A model generated the notes under the pieces. It worked only from the letters and a program-made list of their open reading frames with translations, had not been told where the DNA came from and ran no database searches. A program made the position numbers and the translations under genes. From Coriaria nepalensis (Eukaryota > Streptophyta > Magnoliopsida > Cucurbitales > Coriariaceae), in assembly GCA_027186245.1 (NCBI GenBank), contig CP114483.1:16574220-16638219 (forward strand): 64,000 bases of DNA, in the 5' to 3' direction. Below, in pieces: positions 51,385-63,707 of this stretch. The first letter of the stretch is position 1. Every line of letters starts with the position of its first letter.

Positions 51385-52817
51385 GACCATATCTCTTTTT
51401 GCATTTAAAACGCGACTTTCTTGCATAACTTGCAATTGATCTATTGAAGGCAACTATGCATTTTTTTAGCCTGAAAGACATATTATTGCGTCTCTTTTAG
51501 TCATTAAATCTTTCTAAATCACTTCGAACGAAATTCGGCCTTTAAGTATGACTTTCGTGCATAACTTGCAGTTGATCTATTGAAGGCAACAATGCATTTG
51601 TTTAGCCTTTAAGTCATGTAACTGAGTCTCTTCGAGTCATTAAATCATTCTAAATTAAGTCGAACGAATTCTATTTGCGCCCTTCAAAGATTATTTTCTT
51701 ACATAACTTGCAATTAATCTATTGAAGACGACAATGCATTATTTTACCATTAAAAAGCATATCACTTAGTCTTTTCAATCATTAAATTGTTTGAAAGCAG
51801 TTCGAACCAATTCTCTTTTTGCATTTAAAACGCGACTTTCATGCATAACTTGCAATTGATCTATTGAAGGCAACTATACATTTTTTTAGCCTTAAAGTCA
51901 TATTTTTGCGTCTCTTTTAGTCAGAAAATCATTCTAAATCACTTCGAACGAAATTCGGCATTTGAACATGACTTTCGTGCATAACTTGCAGTTGATCTAT
52001 TCAAGTCAACAATGCATTTGTTTAGCCTTAATGTCATGTCAATGAATCTCTTCAAGTCGTTAAATCATTCTAAATTAACTCGAACGAATTCTATTTTTTC
52101 CCTTCAAACATGATTTTATTACATAACCTGCAATTAATCTATTGAAGACAACAATGCATTATTTTACAATTAAAAAGCATGTCACTCAGTCTTTTCAATC
52201 ATTAAATTGTTTGAATGCACTTCGCACCATATCTCTTTTTGCATTTAAAATGCGACTCTCATGCATAACTTGCAATTGATCTATTGAAGGCAACTATGCA
52301 TTTTTTTAGCCTCAAAGTCATATTATTGCGTCTCTTTTAGTCATTAAATCTTTCTAAATCACTTCGAATGAAATTCGGCCTTTAAATATGACTTTCGTGC
52401 ATAACTTGCAGTTGATCTATTGAAGGCAACAATGCATTTGTTTAGCCTTTAAGTCATGTAACTGAGTCTCTTCGAGTCATTAAATCATTCTAAATTAAGT
52501 CGAACGAATTCTATTTGCGCCCTTCAAACATTATTTTCTCACATAACTTGCAATTAATCTATTGAAGACAACAATGCATTATTTTACCATTAAAAAGCAT
52601 ATCACTCAGTCTTTTCAATCATTAAATTGTTTGAAAGCAGTTCGAACCAATTCTCTTTTTGCATTTAAAACGCGACTTTCATGCATAACTTGCAATCGAT
52701 CTATTGAAGGCAACTATACATTTTTTTAGCCTTAAAGTCATATTTTTGCGTCTCTTTTAGTCCGAAAATCATTCTAAATTACTTCGAACGAAATTCGGCA
52801 TTTGAACATGACTTTCG
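51385..52817 (+). repeat. Block shared at offset 4,200 bp, copy 2
   Basis: Partner of 47,185-48,617. Just upstream, the ATTGACGACAACAATG mark at 51,301 instead matches 48,781 (offset 2,520 bp), so the sequence changes donor between about 51,320 and 51,460. The match ends near 52,817 where CGTTCATAAC replaces CGTGCATAAC. The terminal subfamily begins about 170 bp further on. Confidence 0.8.
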
Positions 52818-54253
52818 TTCATAACTTGCAGTTGATTGATTCAAGTCAACAATGCATTTGTTTAGCCTTAAAGTCATGTCAATGAGTCTCTTCTAGTCGT
52901 TAAATGATTCTAAATTAAGTCGAACGAATTCTATTTTTTCCCTTCAAACATGATTTTATTACATAACCTGCAATTAATCTATTGCAGACACCAATGCATT
53001 ATTTTACCTTTAAAAAGCATGTCACTCAGTCTTTTCAATCATTAAGTTTTCTGAAAGCACTTCGAACAAATTCTCTTTTTGCATTTAAAACGCGACTTTC
53101 AGGCATAACTTGCAATTGATCTATTGATGGCAACTATGCATTTTTTTAGCCTGAAAGTCATATTTTTGCGTCTCTTTTAGTCAGAAAATCATTCTAAATC
53201 ACTTCGAACGAAATTAGGCATTTGAACATGACTTTCATGCATAACTTGCAGTTGATCTATTGAAGTCAACAATGCATTTGTTTAGCCTTAAAGTCATGTC
53301 AATGAGTCTGTTCTAGTCGTTAAATCATTCTAAATTAAGTCGAACGAATTCTATTTTTTCCCTTCAAACATGATTTTATTACATAACTTGCAATTAATCT
53401 ATTGCAGACACAAATGCATTATTTTACCTTTGAAAAGCATGTCACTCAGTCTTTTCAATCATTAAATTGTTTGAAGGCACTTCGAACCATATCTCTTTTT
53501 GTATTTTAAACGCGACTTTCATGCATAACTTGCAATTGATCTATTGAAGGCAACTATGCATTTTTTTAGCCTGAAAGTCATATTTTTGCGTCTCTTTTAG
53601 TCAGAAAATCATTCTAAATCACTTCGAACGAAATTAGGCATTTGAACATGACTTTCATGCATAACTTGCAGTTGATCTATTGAAGTCAACAATGCATTTG
53701 TTTAGCCTTAAAGTCATGTCAATGAGTCTGTTCTAGTCGTTAAATCATTCTAAATTAAGTCGAACGAATTCTATTTTTTCCCTTCAAACATGATTTTATT
53801 ACATAACTTGCAATTAATCTATTGCAGACACCAGTGCATTATTTTACCTTTAAAAAGCATGTCACTCAGTCTTTTCAATCATTAAATTGTTTGAAGGTAC
53901 TTCGGACCATATCTCTTTTTGCGTTTAAAACGCGACTTTCATGCATAACTTGCAATTGATCTATTGAAGGCAACTATGCATTTTTTTAGCCTTAAAGTCA
54001 TATTTTTGCGTCTCTTTTAGTCGGAAAATCATTCTAAATCACTTCGAACGAAATTAGGCATTTGAACATGACTTTCGTGCATAACTTGCAGTTGATCTAT
54101 TGAAGTCAACAATGCATATGTTTAGCCTTAAAGTCATGTGAATGAGTCTCTTCTAGTCGTTAAATCCTTCTAAATTAAGTCGAACGAATTCTATTTTTTC
54201 CCTTCAAACATGATTTTATTACATAACTTGCAATTAATCTATTGCAGACACCA

Positions 54254-54673
54254 GTGCATTATTTTACCTTTAAAAAGCATGTCACTCAGTCTTTTCAATC
54301 ATTAAATTTTTTGAAAGCACTTCGAACCAATTCTCTTTTTGCATTTAAAACGCGACTTTCAGGCATAACTTGCAATTGATCTATTGAAGGCAACTGTGCA
54401 TTTTTTTAGCGTTAAAGTCATACTATTGCGTCTCTTTTAGTCATTAAATCTTTCTAAATCACTTCGAACGAAATTCGGCCTTTAAATATGACTTTCGTGC
54501 ATAACTTGCAGTTGATCTATTGAAGGCAACAACGGATTTGTTTAGCCTTTAAGTCATGTAACTGAGTCTGTTCGAGTCATTAAATCATTCTAAATTAAGT
54601 CGAACGAATTCTATTTGCCCCCTTCAAACATTATTTTCTTACATAACTTGGAATTAATCTATTGAAGACAACA
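54254..54673 (+). repeat. Single foreign-type unit inside domain 6
   Basis: This unit starts as a normal domain-6 A monomer (TTACCTTTAAAAAGC) but from B onward has the B1 form (GTCATTAAATC, GGCCTTTAAATATG) and the C1 form (TAACTGAGTC) of the rest of the array. Its C monomer reads TTTGCCCCCTTCAAAC and GGAATTAATC. It looks like a conversion tract or exchange that brought upstream-type sequence into the terminal subfamily. Confidence 0.75.
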
Positions 54674-55934
54674 ATGCATTATCTTACCATGAAAAAGCAT
54701 ATCACTCAGTCTTTTCAATCATTAAATTGTTTGAAGGCACTTCGAACCATATCTCTTTTTGCATTTAAAACCCGACTTTCAGGCATAACTTGCAATTGAT
54801 CTATTGAAGGCAACTATGCATTTTTTATAGCCTTAAAGTCATATTTCTGCGTCTCTTTTAGTTAGAAAATCATTCTAAATCACTTCGAATGAAATTAGGC
54901 ATTTGAACATGACTTTCGGGCATAACTTGCAGTTGATCTATTGAAGTCAACAATGCATATGTTTAGCCTTAAAGTCATGTGAACGAGTCTCTTCTAGTCG
55001 TTAAATCATTCTAAATTAAGTCGAACGAATTCTATTTTTTCCCTTCAAACATGATTTTATTACGTAACTTGCAATTAATCTATTGAAGACACCAATGCAT
55101 TATTTTACCTTTAAAAAGCATGTCACTCAGTCTTTTCAATCATTAAATTTTTTGAAAGCACTTCGAACCAATTCTTTTTTTGCATTTAAAACGCGACTTT
55201 CAGACATAACTTGCAATTGATCTATTGAAGGCAACTATGCATTTTTTTAGCCTGAAAGTCATATTTTTGCGTCTCTTTTAGTCAGAAAATCATTGTAAAT
55301 CACTTCGAACGAAATTAGGCATTTGAACATGACTTTCATGCATAACTTGCAGTTGATCTATTGAAGTCAACAATGCATTTGTTTAGCCTTAAAGTCATGT
55401 CAATGAGTCTGTTCTAGTCGTTAAATCATTCTAAATTAAGTCGAACGAATTCTATTTTTTCCCTTCAAACATGATTTTATTACATAACTTGCAATCAATG
55501 TATTGCAGACAGCAGTGCATTATTTTACCTTTAAAAAGCATGTCACTCAGTCTTTTCAATCATTAAATTGTTTGAAGGCACTTCGAACCATATCTCTTTT
55601 TGCATTTAAAACACGACTTTCAGGCATAACTTGCAATTGATCTATTGAAGGCAACTATGCATTTTTTTAGCCTTAAAGTCATATTTCTGCGTCTCTTTTA
55701 GTCAGAAAATCATTCTAAATCACTTAAAACGAAATTTGGCATTTGAACATGACTTTCGTGCATAACTTGCAGTTGATCTATTGAAGTCAACAATGCATAT
55801 GTTTAGCCTTAAAGTCATGTGAATGAGTCTCTTCTAGTCGCTAAATCATTCTAAATTAAGTCGAACGAATTCTATTTTTTCCCTTCAAACATGATTTTAT
55901 TACATAACTTGCAATTAATCTATTGCAGACACCA

Positions 55935-56354
55935 ATGCATTATTTTACCTTTAAAAAGCATGTCACTCAGTCTTTTCAATCATTAAATTTTTTGAAAGCA
56001 CTTCGAACCAATTCTCTTTTTGCATTTAAAACGCGACTTTCAGGCATAACTTGCAATTGATCTATTGAAGGCAACTATGCATTTTTTTAGCCTTAAAGTC
56101 ATATTTCTGCGTCTCTTTTAGTCAGAAAATCATTCTAAATCACTTCGAACGAAATTAGGCATTTGAACATGACTTTCGTGCATAACTTGCAGTTGATCTA
56201 TTGAAGTCAACAATGCATATGTTTAGCCTTAAAGTCATGTGAATGAGTCTCTTCTAGTCGCTAAATCATTCTAAATTAAGTCGAACGAATTCTATTTTTT
56301 CCCTTCAAACATGATTTTATTACATAACTTGCAATTAATCTATTGCAGACACCA
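55935..56354 (+). repeat. Nearly identical adjacent unit, copy 1
   Basis: Compared base by base with the next unit this differs at only two positions in 420 (CAGGCATAAC against CATGCATAAC, and GCCTTAAAG against GCGTTAAAG). This is the closest adjacent pair I found by direct comparison and implies a very recent tandem duplication. Confidence 0.88.
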
Positions 56355-56774
56355 ATGCATTATTTTACCTTTAAAAAGCATGTCACTCAGTCTTTTCAAT
56401 CATTAAATTTTTTGAAAGCACTTCGAACCAATTCTCTTTTTGCATTTAAAACGCGACTTTCATGCATAACTTGCAATTGATCTATTGAAGGCAACTATGC
56501 ATTTTTTTAGCGTTAAAGTCATATTTCTGCGTCTCTTTTAGTCAGAAAATCATTCTAAATCACTTCGAACGAAATTAGGCATTTGAACATGACTTTCGTG
56601 CATAACTTGCAGTTGATCTATTGAAGTCAACAATGCATATGTTTAGCCTTAAAGTCATGTGAATGAGTCTCTTCTAGTCGCTAAATCATTCTAAATTAAG
56701 TCGAACGAATTCTATTTTTTCCCTTCAAACATGATTTTATTACATAACTTGCAATTAATCTATTGCAGACACCA
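56355..56774 (+). repeat. Nearly identical adjacent unit, copy 2
   Basis: Second of the pair, exactly 420 bp after the first. It keeps the shared CTAGTCGCTAAATC change in C, which is also present in the unit ending at about 55,934, so the local amplification probably involved at least part of a third unit. Confidence 0.88.
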
Positions 56775-58596
56775 ATGCATTATTTTACCTTTAAAAAGCA
56801 TGTCACTCAGTCTTTTCAATCATTAAATTTTTTGAAAGCACTTCGAACCAATTCTCTTTTTGCATTTAAAACGCGACTTTCAGGCATAACTTGCAATTGA
56901 TCTATTGAAGGCAACTATGCATTTTTTTAGCCTGAAAGTCATATTTTTGCGTCTCTTTTAGTCAGAAAATCATTCTAAATCACTTCGAACGAAATTAGGC
57001 ATTTGAACATGACTTTCATGCATAACTTGCAGTTGATCTATTGAAGTCAACAATGCATTTGTTTAGCCTTAAAGTCATGTCAATGAGTCTGTTCTAGTCG
57101 TTAAATCATTCTAAATTAAGTCGAACGAATTCTATTTTTTCCCTTCAAACATGATTTTATTACATAACTTGCAATTAATCTATTGCAGACACCAGTGCAT
57201 TATTTTACCTTTAAAAAGCATGTCACTCAGTCTTTTCAATCATTAAATTGTTTGAAGGCACTTCGAACCATATCTCTTTTTGCATTTAAAACGCGACTTT
57301 CAGTCATAACTTGCAATTGATCTATTGAAGGCAACTATGCATTTTTTTAGCCTTAAAGTCATATTTCTGCGTCTCTTTTAGTCAGAAAATCATTCTAAAT
57401 CACTTCGAACGAAATTAGGCATTTGAACATGACTTTCGTGCATAACTTGCAGTTGATCTATTGAAGTCAACAATGCGTATGTTTAGCCTTAAAGTCATGT
57501 GAATGAGTCTCTTCTAGTCGTTAAATCATTCTAAATTAAGTCGAACGAATTCTATTTTTTCCCTTCAAACATGATTTTATTACATAACCTGCAATTAATC
57601 TATTGAAGACAACAATGCATTGTTTTACCATTAAAAAGCATGTCACTCAGTCTTTTCAATCATTAAATTGTTTGAAGGCACTTCGAACCATATCTCTTTT
57701 TGCATTTAAAACGCGACTTTCAGGCATAACTTGCAATTGATCTATTGAAGGCAACTATGCATTTTTTTAGCCTTAAAGTCATATTTTTGCGTCTCTTTTA
57801 GTCAGAAAATCATTCTAAATCACTTCGAACGAAATTAGGCATTTGAACATGACTTTCGTGCATAACTTGCAGTTGATCTATTGAAGTCAAAAATGCATTT
57901 GTTTAGCCTTAAAGTCATGTGAATGAGTCTCTTCTAGTCGTTAAATCATTCTAAATTAAATCGAACGAATTCTATTTTTTCCCTTCAAACATGATTTTAT
58001 TACATAACTTGCAATTAATCTATTGAAGACAACAATGCATTATTTTACGATTAAAAAGCATGTCACTCAGTATTTTCAATCATTAAATTGTTTGAATGCA
58101 CTTCAGACCATATCTCTTTTTGCATTTAAAAGGCGACTTTCATGCATAACTTGCAATTGATCTATTGAAGGCAACTATGCATTTTTTTAGCCTGAAAGTC
58201 ATATTTTTGCGTCTCTTTTAGTCAGAAAATCATTCTAAATCACTTCGAACAAAATTAGGCATTTGAACATGACTTTCGTGCATAACTTGCAGTTGATCTA
58301 TTGAAGTCAACAATGCATTTCTTTAGCCTTAAAGTCATGTGAATGAGTCTCTTCTAGTCGTTAAATCATTCTAAATTAAGTCGAACGAATTCTATTTTTT
58401 CCCTTCAAACATGATTTTATTACATAACTTGCAATTAATCTATTGAAGACAACAATGCATTATTTTACCATTAAAAAGCATGTCACTTAGTCTTTTCAAT
58501 CATTAAATTGTTTGAAGGCACTTCGAACCATATCTCTTTTTGCATTTAAAACGCGACTTTTAGGCATAGCTTGCAATTGATCTATTGAAGGCAACT

Positions 58597-58807
58597 ATGC
58601 ATTTTTTTAGCCTTAAAGTCATATTATTGCGTCCCTTTTAGTCATTAAATCTTTCTAAATCACTTCGAACGAATTTCGGCCTTCAAGTCATGTAACTGAG
58701 TCTCTTCGAGTCATTAAATCATTCTAAATTAAGTCGAACGAATTCTATTTGCGCCTTTCAAACATTATTTTCTTACATAACTTGCAATTAACCTACTGAA
58801 GACAACA
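58597..58807 (+). repeat. Fused B/C monomer, 67-bp internal deletion
   Basis: Reads as B up to GAATTTCGGCCTTCAA and then continues as C at AAGTCATGTAACTGAG, giving 211 bp instead of 278. B has CCTTCAAATATG and C has CCTTTAAGTCATG around the junction, so short CCTT(C/T)AA homology lies at the breakpoint. The same junction occurs in the units beginning 59,506, 60,557 and 63,708. Confidence 0.9.
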
Positions 58808-58943
58808 ATGCATTATTTTAGCCTTAAAGTCATATTTTTGCGTCTCTTTTAATCAGAAAATCATTCTAAATCACCTCGAACAAAATTAGGCATTTGAACA
58901 TGACTTTCGTGCGTAACTTGCAGTTGATCTATTGAAGTCAACA
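58808..58943 (+). repeat. Fused A/B monomer, loss of one monomer
   Basis: Starts with the A-type ATGCATTATTTTA but continues at once as B (GCCTTAAAGTCATATTTTTG), giving 136 bp, the length of B. A whole monomer was removed with the crossover in the shared ATGCATT(A/T)TTTTA start. Equivalent copies begin at 59,859 and 60,910. Confidence 0.9.
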
Positions 58944-59505
58944 ATGCATTTCTTTAGCCTTAAAGTCATGTGAATGAGTCTCTTCTAGTCGTTAAATCAT
59001 TCTAAATTAAGTCGAACGAATTCTATTTTTTCCCTTCAAACATGATTTTATTACATAACTTGCAATTAATCTATTGAAGACAACAATGCATTATTTTACG
59101 ATTAAAAAGCATGTCACTCAGTCTTTTCAATCATTAAATTGTTTGAAGGCACTTCGAACCATATCTCTTTTTGCATTTAAAACGCGACTTTCAGGCTTAA
59201 CTTGCAATTGATCTATTGAAGGCAAGTATGCATTTTTTTAGCCTTAAAGTCATATTTTTGCGTCTCTTTTAGTCAGAAAATCATTCTAAATCACTTCAAA
59301 CGAAATTAGGCATTTGAACATGACTTTCGTGCATAACTTGCAGTTGATCTATTGAAGTCAACAATGCATTTCTTTAGCCTTAAAGTCATGTGAATGAGTC
59401 TCTTCTAGTCGTTAAATCATTCTAAATTAAGTCGAACGAATTCTATTTTTTCCCTTCAAACATGATTTTATTACATAACTTGCAATTAATCTATTGAAGA
59501 CAACA

Positions 59506-60556
59506 ATGCATTATTTTACCATTAAAAAGCATGTCACTCAGTCTTCTCAATCATTAAATTGTTTGAAGGCACTTCGAACCATATCTCTTTTTGCATTTAA
59601 AACGCGACTTTTAGGCATAGCTTGCAATTGATCTATTGAAGGCAACTATGCATTTTTTTAGCCTTAAAGTCATATTATTGCGTCTCTTTTAGTCATTAAA
59701 TCTTTCTAAATCACTTCGAACGAATTTCGGCCTTCAAGTCATGTAACTGAGTCTCTTCGAGTCATTAAATCATTCTAAATTAAGTCGAACGAATTCTATT
59801 TGCGCCTTTCAAACATTATTTTCTTACATAACTTGCAATTAATCTACTGAAGACAACAATGCATTATTTTAGACTTAAAGTCATATTTTTGCATCTCTTT
59901 TAATCAGAAAATCTTTCTAAATCACCTCGAACAAAATTAGGCATTTGAACATGACTTTCGTGCGTAACTTGCAGTTAATCTATTGAAGTCAACAGTGCAT
60001 TTCTTTAGCCTTAAAGTCATGTGAATGAGTCTCTTCTAGTCGTTAAATCATTCTAAATTAAGTCGAACGAATTCTATTTTTTCCCTTCAAACATGATTTT
60101 CTTACATAACTTGCAATTAATCTATTGAAGACAACAATGCATTATTTTACCATTAAAAAGCATGTCACTCAGTCTTTTCAATCATTAAATTGTTTGAAGG
60201 CACTTCGAACCATATCTCTTTTTGCATTTAAAACGCGACTTTCAGGCATAACTTGCAATTGATCTATTGAAGGCAACTATGCATTTTTTTAGCCTTAAAG
60301 TCATATTTTTGCGTCTCTTTTAGTCAGAAAATCATTCTAAATCACTTCGAACGAAATTAGGCATTTGAACATGACTTTCGTGCATAACTTGCAGTTGATC
60401 TATTGAAGTCAACAATGCATTTCTTTAGCCTTAAAGTCATGTGAATGAGTCTCTTCTAGTCGTTAAATCATTCTAAATTAAGTCGAACGAATTCTATTTT
60501 TTCCCTTCAAACATGATTTTATTACATAACTTGCAATTAATCTATTGAAGACAACA
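59506..60556 (+). repeat. 1,051-bp rearranged super-unit, copy 2
   Basis: Starts at 59,506, 59,859 and 60,137 give the same 353 + 278 + 420 spacing and the same deletion endpoints as copy 1. Few substitutions separate them, for example TTTTAGACTTAAAG at 59,868 where the others read TTTTAGCCTTAAAG. Confidence 0.9.
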
Positions 60557-61607
60557 ATGCATTATTTTACCATTAAGAAGCATGTCACTCAGTCTTTTCA
60601 ATCATTAAATTGTTGGAAGGCACTTCGAACCATATCTCTTTTTGCATTTAAAACGCGACTTTTAGGCATAGCTTGCAATTGATCTATTGAAGGCAAGTAT
60701 GCATTTTTTTAGCCTTAAAGTCATATTATTGCGTCTCTTTTAGTCATTAAATCTTTCTAAATCACTTCGAACGAATTTCGGCCTTCAAGTCATGTAACTG
60801 AGTCTCTTCGAGTCATTAAATCATTCTAAATTAAATCGAACGAATTCTATTTGCGCCTTTCAAACATTATTTTCTTACATAACTTGCAATTAATCTACTG
60901 AAGACAACAATGCATTATTTTAGCCTTAAAGTCATATTTTTGCGTCTCTTTTAATCAGAAAATCATTCTAAATCACCTCGAACAAAATTAGGCATTTGAA
61001 CATGACTTTCGTGCGTAACTTGCAGTTGATCTATTGAAGTCAACAATGCATTTCTTTAGCCTTAAAGTCATGTGAATGAGTCTCTTCTAGTCGTTAAATC
61101 ATTCTAAATTAAGTCGAACGAATTCTATTTTTTCCCTTTAAACTTGATTTTATTACATAACTTGCAATTAATCTATTGAAGACAACAATGCATTATTTTA
61201 CCATTAAAAAGCATGTCACTCAGTCTTTTCAATCATTAAATTGTTTGAAGGCACTTCGAACCATATCTCTTTTTGCATTTAAAACGCGACTTTCAGGCAT
61301 AACTTGCAATTGATCTATTGAAGGCAACTATGCATTTTTTTAGCCTTAAAGTCATATTTTTGCGTCTCTTTTAGTCAGAAAATCATTCTAAATCACTTCG
61401 AACGAAATTAGGCATTTGAACATGACTTTCGTGCATAACTTGCAGTTGATCTATTGAAGTCAAAAATGCATTTGTTTAGCCTTAAAGTCATGTGAATGAG
61501 TCTCTTCTAGTCGTTAAATCATTCTAAATTAAATCGAACGAATTCTATTTTTTCCCTTCAAACATGATTTTATTACATAACTTGCAATTAATCTATTGAA
61601 GACAACA
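60557..61607 (+). repeat. 1,051-bp rearranged super-unit, copy 3
   Basis: Starts at 60,557, 60,910 and 61,188. The two deleted units match copies 1 and 2. The intact unit, however, carries GTCAAAAATGCATTTG and AAATCGAACG, matching 57,615-58,034 (offset 3,573 bp) rather than the intact units of copies 1 and 2. The copy therefore ends in a switch back to older neighbouring sequence. Confidence 0.86.
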
Positions 61608-62867
61608 ATGCATTATTTTACGATTAAAAAGCATGTCACTCAGTATTTTCAATCATTAAATTGTTTGAATGCACTTCAGACCATATCTCTTTTTGCATTT
61701 AAAAGGCGACTTTCATGCATAACTTGCAATTGATCTATTGAAGGCAACTATGCATTTTTTTAGCCTCAAAGTCATATTTTTGCGTCTCTTTTAGTCAGAA
61801 AATCATTCTAAATCACTTCGAACGAAATTAGGCATTTGAACATGACTTTCATGCATAACTTGCAGTTGATCTATTGAAGTCAACAATGCATTTGTTTAGC
61901 CTTAAAGTCATGTCAATGAGTCTGTTCTAGTCGTTAAATCATTCTAAATTAAGTCGAACGAATTCTATTTTTTCCCTTCAAACATGATTTTATTACATAA
62001 CTTGCAATTAATCTATTGCAGACAGCAGTGCATTATTTTACCATTATAAAGCATGTCACTCAGTCTTTTCAATCATTAAATTGTTTGAAGGTACTTCGGA
62101 CCATATCTCTTTTTGCGTTTAAAACGCGACTTTCATGCATAACTTGCAATTGATCTATTGAAGGCAACTATGCATTTTTTTAGCCTTAAAGTCATATTTT
62201 TGCGTCTCTTTTAGTCAGAAAATCATTCTAAATCACTTCGAACGAAATTAGGCATTTGAACATGACTTTCGTGCATAACTTGCAGTTTATCGATTGAAGT
62301 CAACAATGCATTTGTTTAGCCTTAAAGTCATGTGAATGAGTCTCTTCTAGTCGTTAAATCATTCTAAATTAAGTCGAATGAATTCTATTTTTTCCCTTCA
62401 AACATGATTTTATTACATAACTTGCAATTAATCTATTGAAGACAACAATGCATTATTTTACCATTAAAAAGCATGTCACTCAGTCTTTTCAATCATTAAA
62501 TTGTTTGAAGGCACTTCGAACCATATCTCTTTTTGCATTTAAAACGCGACTTTCAGGCATAACTTGCAATTGATCTATTGAAGGCAACTATGCATTTTTT
62601 TAGCCTTAAAGTCATATTTTTGCGTCTCTTTTAGTCAGAAAATCATTCTAAATCATTTCGAACGAAATTAGGCATTTGAACATGACTTTCGTGCATAACT
62701 TGCAGTTGATCTATTGAAGTCAACAATGCATATGTTTAGCCTTAAAGTCATGTGAATGAGTCTCTTCTAGTCGTTAAATCATTCTAAATTAAGTCGAACG
62801 AATTCTATTTTTTCCCTTCAAACATGATTTTATTACATAACTTGCAATTAATCTATTGCAGACACTC

Positions 62868-63287
62868 GTGCATTATTTTACCTTTAAAAAGCATGTCACT
62901 CAGTCTTTTCAATCATTAAATTGTTTGACGGTACTTCGGACCATATCTCTTTTTGCGTTTAAAACGCGACTTTCATGCATAACTTGCAATTGATCTATTG
63001 AAGGCAACTATGCATTTTTTTAGCCTTAAAGTCATATTATTGCGTCTCTTTTAGTCATTAAATCTTTCTAAATCACTACGAACGAATTTCGGACTTCAAA
63101 TATGATTTTTGTGCATAACTTGCAGTTGATCTATTGAAGGGAACAATGCATTTGTTTAGCCTTTAAGTCATGTAACTGAGTCTCTTCGAGTCATTAAATC
63201 ATTCTAAATTAAGTCGAACGAATTCTATTTGCGCCTTTCAACCATTATTTTCTTACATAACTTGCAATTAATCTACTGAAGACAACA
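62868..63287 (+). repeat. Intact relative of the deleted 353-bp unit
   Basis: This full-length unit shares marks otherwise seen in the 353-bp deleted units (ACGAATTTCGG followed by CTTCAA, TTTGCGCCTTTCAA, CTACTGAAGAC) but keeps the segment that they lack, reading CTTCAAATATGATTTTTGTGC and a complete start of C. It is the best candidate in the window for the pre-deletion form. Its A monomer has a different history (GGTACTTCGG, GCGTTTAAAACG). Confidence 0.78.
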
Positions 63288-63707
63288 ATGCATTATTTTA
63301 CCATTAAAAAACACATCACTCAGTCTTTTCAATCATTAAATTGTTTGAAGGCACTTCGAACCATATCTCTTTTTGCATTTAAAACGCGACTTTCAGGCAT
63401 AACTTGCAATTGATCTATTGAAGGCAACTATGCATTTTTTTAGCCTTAAAGTCATATTTTTGCGTCTCTTTTAATCAGAAAATCATTCTAAATCACTTCG
63501 AACGAAATTAGGCATTTGAACATGACTTTCGTGCATAACTTGCAGTTGATCTATTGAAGTCAACAATGCATTTCTTTAGCCTTAAAGTCATGTGAATGAG
63601 TCTCTTCTAGTCGTTAAATCATTCTAAATTAAGTCGAACGAATTCTATTTTTTCCCTTCAAACATGATTTTATTACATAACTTGCAATTAATCTATTGAA
63701 GACAACA

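Larger units (their letters stand above)
58455..59505 (+). repeat. 1,051-bp rearranged super-unit, copy 1
   Basis: The super-unit consists of a 353-bp unit (A plus a fused B/C), a 278-bp unit (fused A/B plus C) and an intact 420-bp unit. A-type starts are at 58,455, 58,808 and 59,086. Private marks include TTTTAGGCATAGC in A, CGAATTTCGGCC, TTTGCGCCTTTC in C, CTACTGAAGAC, and TTTTAATCAG with CACCTCGAACAAAATT in the fused A/B. Confidence 0.9.

Noticed and set aside
46320..57180. The nearly constant 420-bp spacing as a sign of artificial or misassembled sequence
   Set aside because: Units still differ from one another by many scattered substitutions and share variants at several different offsets, which fits a real homogenised array. 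Copy number could still be wrong in an assembly, and only long reads could show that.
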